From Streptomyces sp. NBC_00483 (lineage in GTDB: Bacteria; Actinomycetota; Actinomycetes; Streptomycetales; Streptomycetaceae): DNA of 64,000 nt. Below are positions 58,866 through 64,000 of this stretch, one piece after another. The notes below the pieces were generated by a model. The model was not told the origin of the DNA, did not search any database, and saw only the letters and a list, made by a program, of their open reading frames with translations. The stretch covers positions 4,092,001 through 4,156,000 of the forward strand of contig NZ_CP107880.1 of assembly GCF_036013745.1 (NCBI RefSeq), read 5' to 3'. The translations under genes were made by a program, and so were the position numbers. How positions within the stretch are numbered: position 1 is the first letter of the stretch; every line of letters starts with the position of its first letter.

Positions 58866-60176
58866 ATGGCACTGACCGGACGCACGGCCCTTCTCGCAGC
58901 CCTGGGCTCCCTCCCCGTCGGCATCTGGGACCCCAGCTGGACCGGCATCCTGGCCGTCAACACCCCGCTGGCCCTGGCCTGCGCGTGCGACTTCGCCCTG
59001 GCCGCCCCCGTACGCCGCCTGCGCCTGACCCGCTCGGGCGACACCTCCGTACGTCTCGGAGACCCGGCCGACGTCACCCTCACGATCACCAACCCCGCGC
59101 GCCGCCCCTTGCGCGCCGCCCTCCGCGACGCCTGGCCGCCGAGCAGCTGGCACTCCGGCATGGAGTACGAGTCGTCCCGCCACCGCGTGAACATCCCCGC
59201 CGGCGAAAGGCGCCGCGTCACGACGCGCCTCCAGCCCACCCGCAGAGGCGACCGCACGGCCGACCGCGTCACCATCCGCTCCTACGGCCCCCTCGGCCTG
59301 TTCACCCGCCAAGGCACCCACAGGGTCCCCTGGACGGTCCGTGTCCTGCCGCCCTTCCACAGCCGCAAGCACCTCCCCTCCAAGCTGGCCCGCCTCCGCG
59401 AACTCGACGGCCGCACCAGCGTGTTGACCAGGGGCGAGGGCACAGAATTCGACAGCCTCCGCGAGTACGTTCCCGGAGACGACACCCGCTCCATCGACTG
59501 GCGCGCAACGGCCCGCCACTCCGCGGTGGCCGTCCGCACGTGGCGCCCGGAACGCGACCGCCACATCCTCCTGGTCCTCGACACCGGCCGCACCTCCGCC
59601 GGCCGAGTCGGCGACGCCCCGCGCCTCGACGCCTCCATGGACGCCGCTCTCCTCCTGGGCGCCCTGGCCTCCCGAGCCGGCGACCGCGTGGACCTGCTGG
59701 CCTACGACCGCCGCACCCGCGCCCTGGTCCAGGGCCGAACCGCAGGCGACGTCCTCCCCGCCCTGGTCAACGCCATGGCCCCACTGGAACCAGAACTGAT
59801 CGAAACGGACGCCCGAGGCCTCACGGCAACGGCCTTGCACACAGCGCACCGCCGATCCCTCATCGTCCTTCTTACGTCCCTGGACGCGGCCCCCATCGAA
59901 GAGGGCCTCCTCCCCGTGCTCTCACGTCTCACGAAACGCCACACGGTCGTCCTGGCATCGGTTGCCGACCCCAAAGTCGAATCGATGACATCGGCCCGGG
60001 GCACCACAGAAGCCATCTACGACGCCGCGTCAGCGTCCCAGGCAAAGGCCGAGCGCCTACGCACAGCCGAACAACTCACTCGCCACGGCGTCACCGTCGT
60101 GGACGCCACCCCATCCGAATTGGCCCCAGCCCTTGCGGACGCCTACCTGGCCCTGAAATCCGCCGGCCGCCTTTAA
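58866..60176 (+). CDS. DUF58 domain protein
   Basis: A 436-residue protein with two N-terminal membrane segments (about 5-23 and 27-45). The DUF58 signature is clear: FDSLREYVPGDDTRSIDWRATAR. The von Willebrand A-like fold that follows has LLVLDTGRTSAG where a MIDAS motif would be DxSxS; Gly-Arg replace part of it, so metal binding may be lost. It is the partner of the upstream MoxR ATPase. CGGAGGACGAC precedes the ATG. A terminator 39 bases beyond the stop is shared with the rRNA operon on the other strand. Confidence 0.92.
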   Translation: MALTGRTALLAALGSLPVGIWDPSWTGILAVNTPLALACACDFALAAPVRRLRLTRSGDTSVRLGDPADVTLTITNPARRPLRAALRDAWPPSSWHSGMEYESSRHRVNIPAGERRRVTTRLQPTRRGDRTADRVTIRSYGPLGLFTRQGTHRVPWTVRVLPPFHSRKHLPSKLARLRELDGRTSVLTRGEGTEFDSLREYVPGDDTRSIDWRATARHSAVAVRTWRPERDRHILLVLDTGRTSAGRVGDAPRLDASMDAALLLGALASRAGDRVDLLAYDRRTRALVQGRTAGDVLPALVNAMAPLEPELIETDARGLTATALHTAHRRSLIVLLTSLDAAPIEEGLLPVLSRLTKRHTVVLASVADPKVESMTSARGTTEAIYDAASASQAKAERLRTAEQLTRHGVTVVDATPSELAPALADAYLALKSAGRL

Positions 60177-60215
60177 GAAAGAGGGGGCGTTCCCCAAAAC
60201 GCTCCTGAAACGCAG

Positions 60216-60250
60216 AAAAGCCCCGGACCGTATCCCGGTCCGGGGCTTTT
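60216..60250. terminator. Bidirectional terminator between the DUF58 gene and the rRNA operon
   Basis: The arms AAAAGCCCCGGACCG and CGGTCCGGGGCTTTT enclose a 5-base loop. A's to the left and T's to the right make it work for the rightward DUF58 operon and for the leftward rRNA transcript, 12 bases past the 5S 3' end. Confidence 0.9.
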
Positions 60251-60261
60251 CTATAAAATTT

Positions 60262-60379
60262 GTTCGGCGGCGTCCTACTCTCCCACAGGGTCCCCCCTGC
60301 AGTACCATCGGCGCTGTGAGGCTTAGCTTCCGGGTTCGGAATGTAACCGGGCGTTTCCCTCACGCTATGACCACCGAAA
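60262..60379 (-). rRNA. rrf: 5S ribosomal RNA
   Basis: About 118 nt. The 5' end TTCGGTGG pairs with CCGCCGAA at the 3' end (helix I, with one G-U), and the conserved CCCGGTTACATTCCGAAC region and GGTACTGCAGGGGGGACCC are present. It follows 23S by about 90 bases. The ends are estimated from the terminal helix. Confidence 0.95.
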
Positions 60380-60468
60380 CACTATGAAACTGTCAACCGG
60401 AGCCGTGGCACATGGCTACGACGGTTGTTCGTGGTTTCAGAACCAACACAGTGGACGCGAGCAACTGA

Positions 60469-64000
<3,532 letters not shown>

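Overview
The window is a stretch of a high-GC actinobacterial chromosome, almost certainly Streptomyces. The evidence is the codon bias and GTG/TTG starts, a tmRNA with an actinobacterial-type tag, the adjacent Ser/Thr kinases pkaA and pkaB, the mtrA-mtrB-lpqB cluster, an NAD-glutamate dehydrogenase of the 180-kDa Streptomyces type, and an rRNA operon whose spacer lacks tRNA genes. From memory, the gene order closely follows one conserved core segment of the S. coelicolor chromosome. This is mostly vertical core genome with little sign of acquired islands.

Layout. 1-9.2 kb: the end of an MFS exporter, a D-Ala-D-Ala carboxypeptidase (dacB type), and a minus-strand series prfB, a LAETG cell-wall protein, ftsE, ftsX, an S41 protease, smpB and ssrA, which joins translation termination and ribosome rescue to the division ABC complex. 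9.2-16 kb: two receptor-like Ser/Thr kinases back to back with a divergent FHA/FtsK-like protein, plausibly one phospho-signalling module. 16.3-20 kb: a sugar ABC importer without its own ATPase; one permease carries a large inserted extracytoplasmic domain. 20-28 kb: methyltransferase, GT-C-like membrane protein, the ohr/ohrR peroxide switch with tandem operators, a ThrE-type exporter, and AraC, VOC, methyltransferase and TetR genes. 27.8-29.5 kb: a TagGH-like polymer exporter. 29.6-34.5 kb: gdhB. 35-40 kb: DJ-1/PfpI protein, large LuxR/ATPase regulator, HAD phosphatase, two actinobacterial hypotheticals. 40.5-48 kb: secA, GNAT, YcaQ, NarL-type response regulator, hpf, comF-like gene. 48.4-54.2 kb: lpqB-mtrB-mtrA-mtnA operon. 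54.4-60.2 kb: five-gene MoxR/DUF58/DUF4129/DUF4350 membrane operon. 60.2-64 kb: rRNA operon on the minus strand (5S, 23S, start of the 16S 3' end), cut by the window edge.

The least described material lies between genes. Two copies of a MITE-like palindrome (10613-10779 and 39035-39218) have different outer arms that stay self-complementary, share an internal core, and are bounded by CTAG. In both cases one terminal CTAG provides the TAG stop codon of the flanking gene. A second dispersed repeat (core CCGGCGATTGAG, three copies) forms the C-terminal codons of two proteins. Two perfect DnaA boxes stand side by side between lpqB and the comF-like gene.
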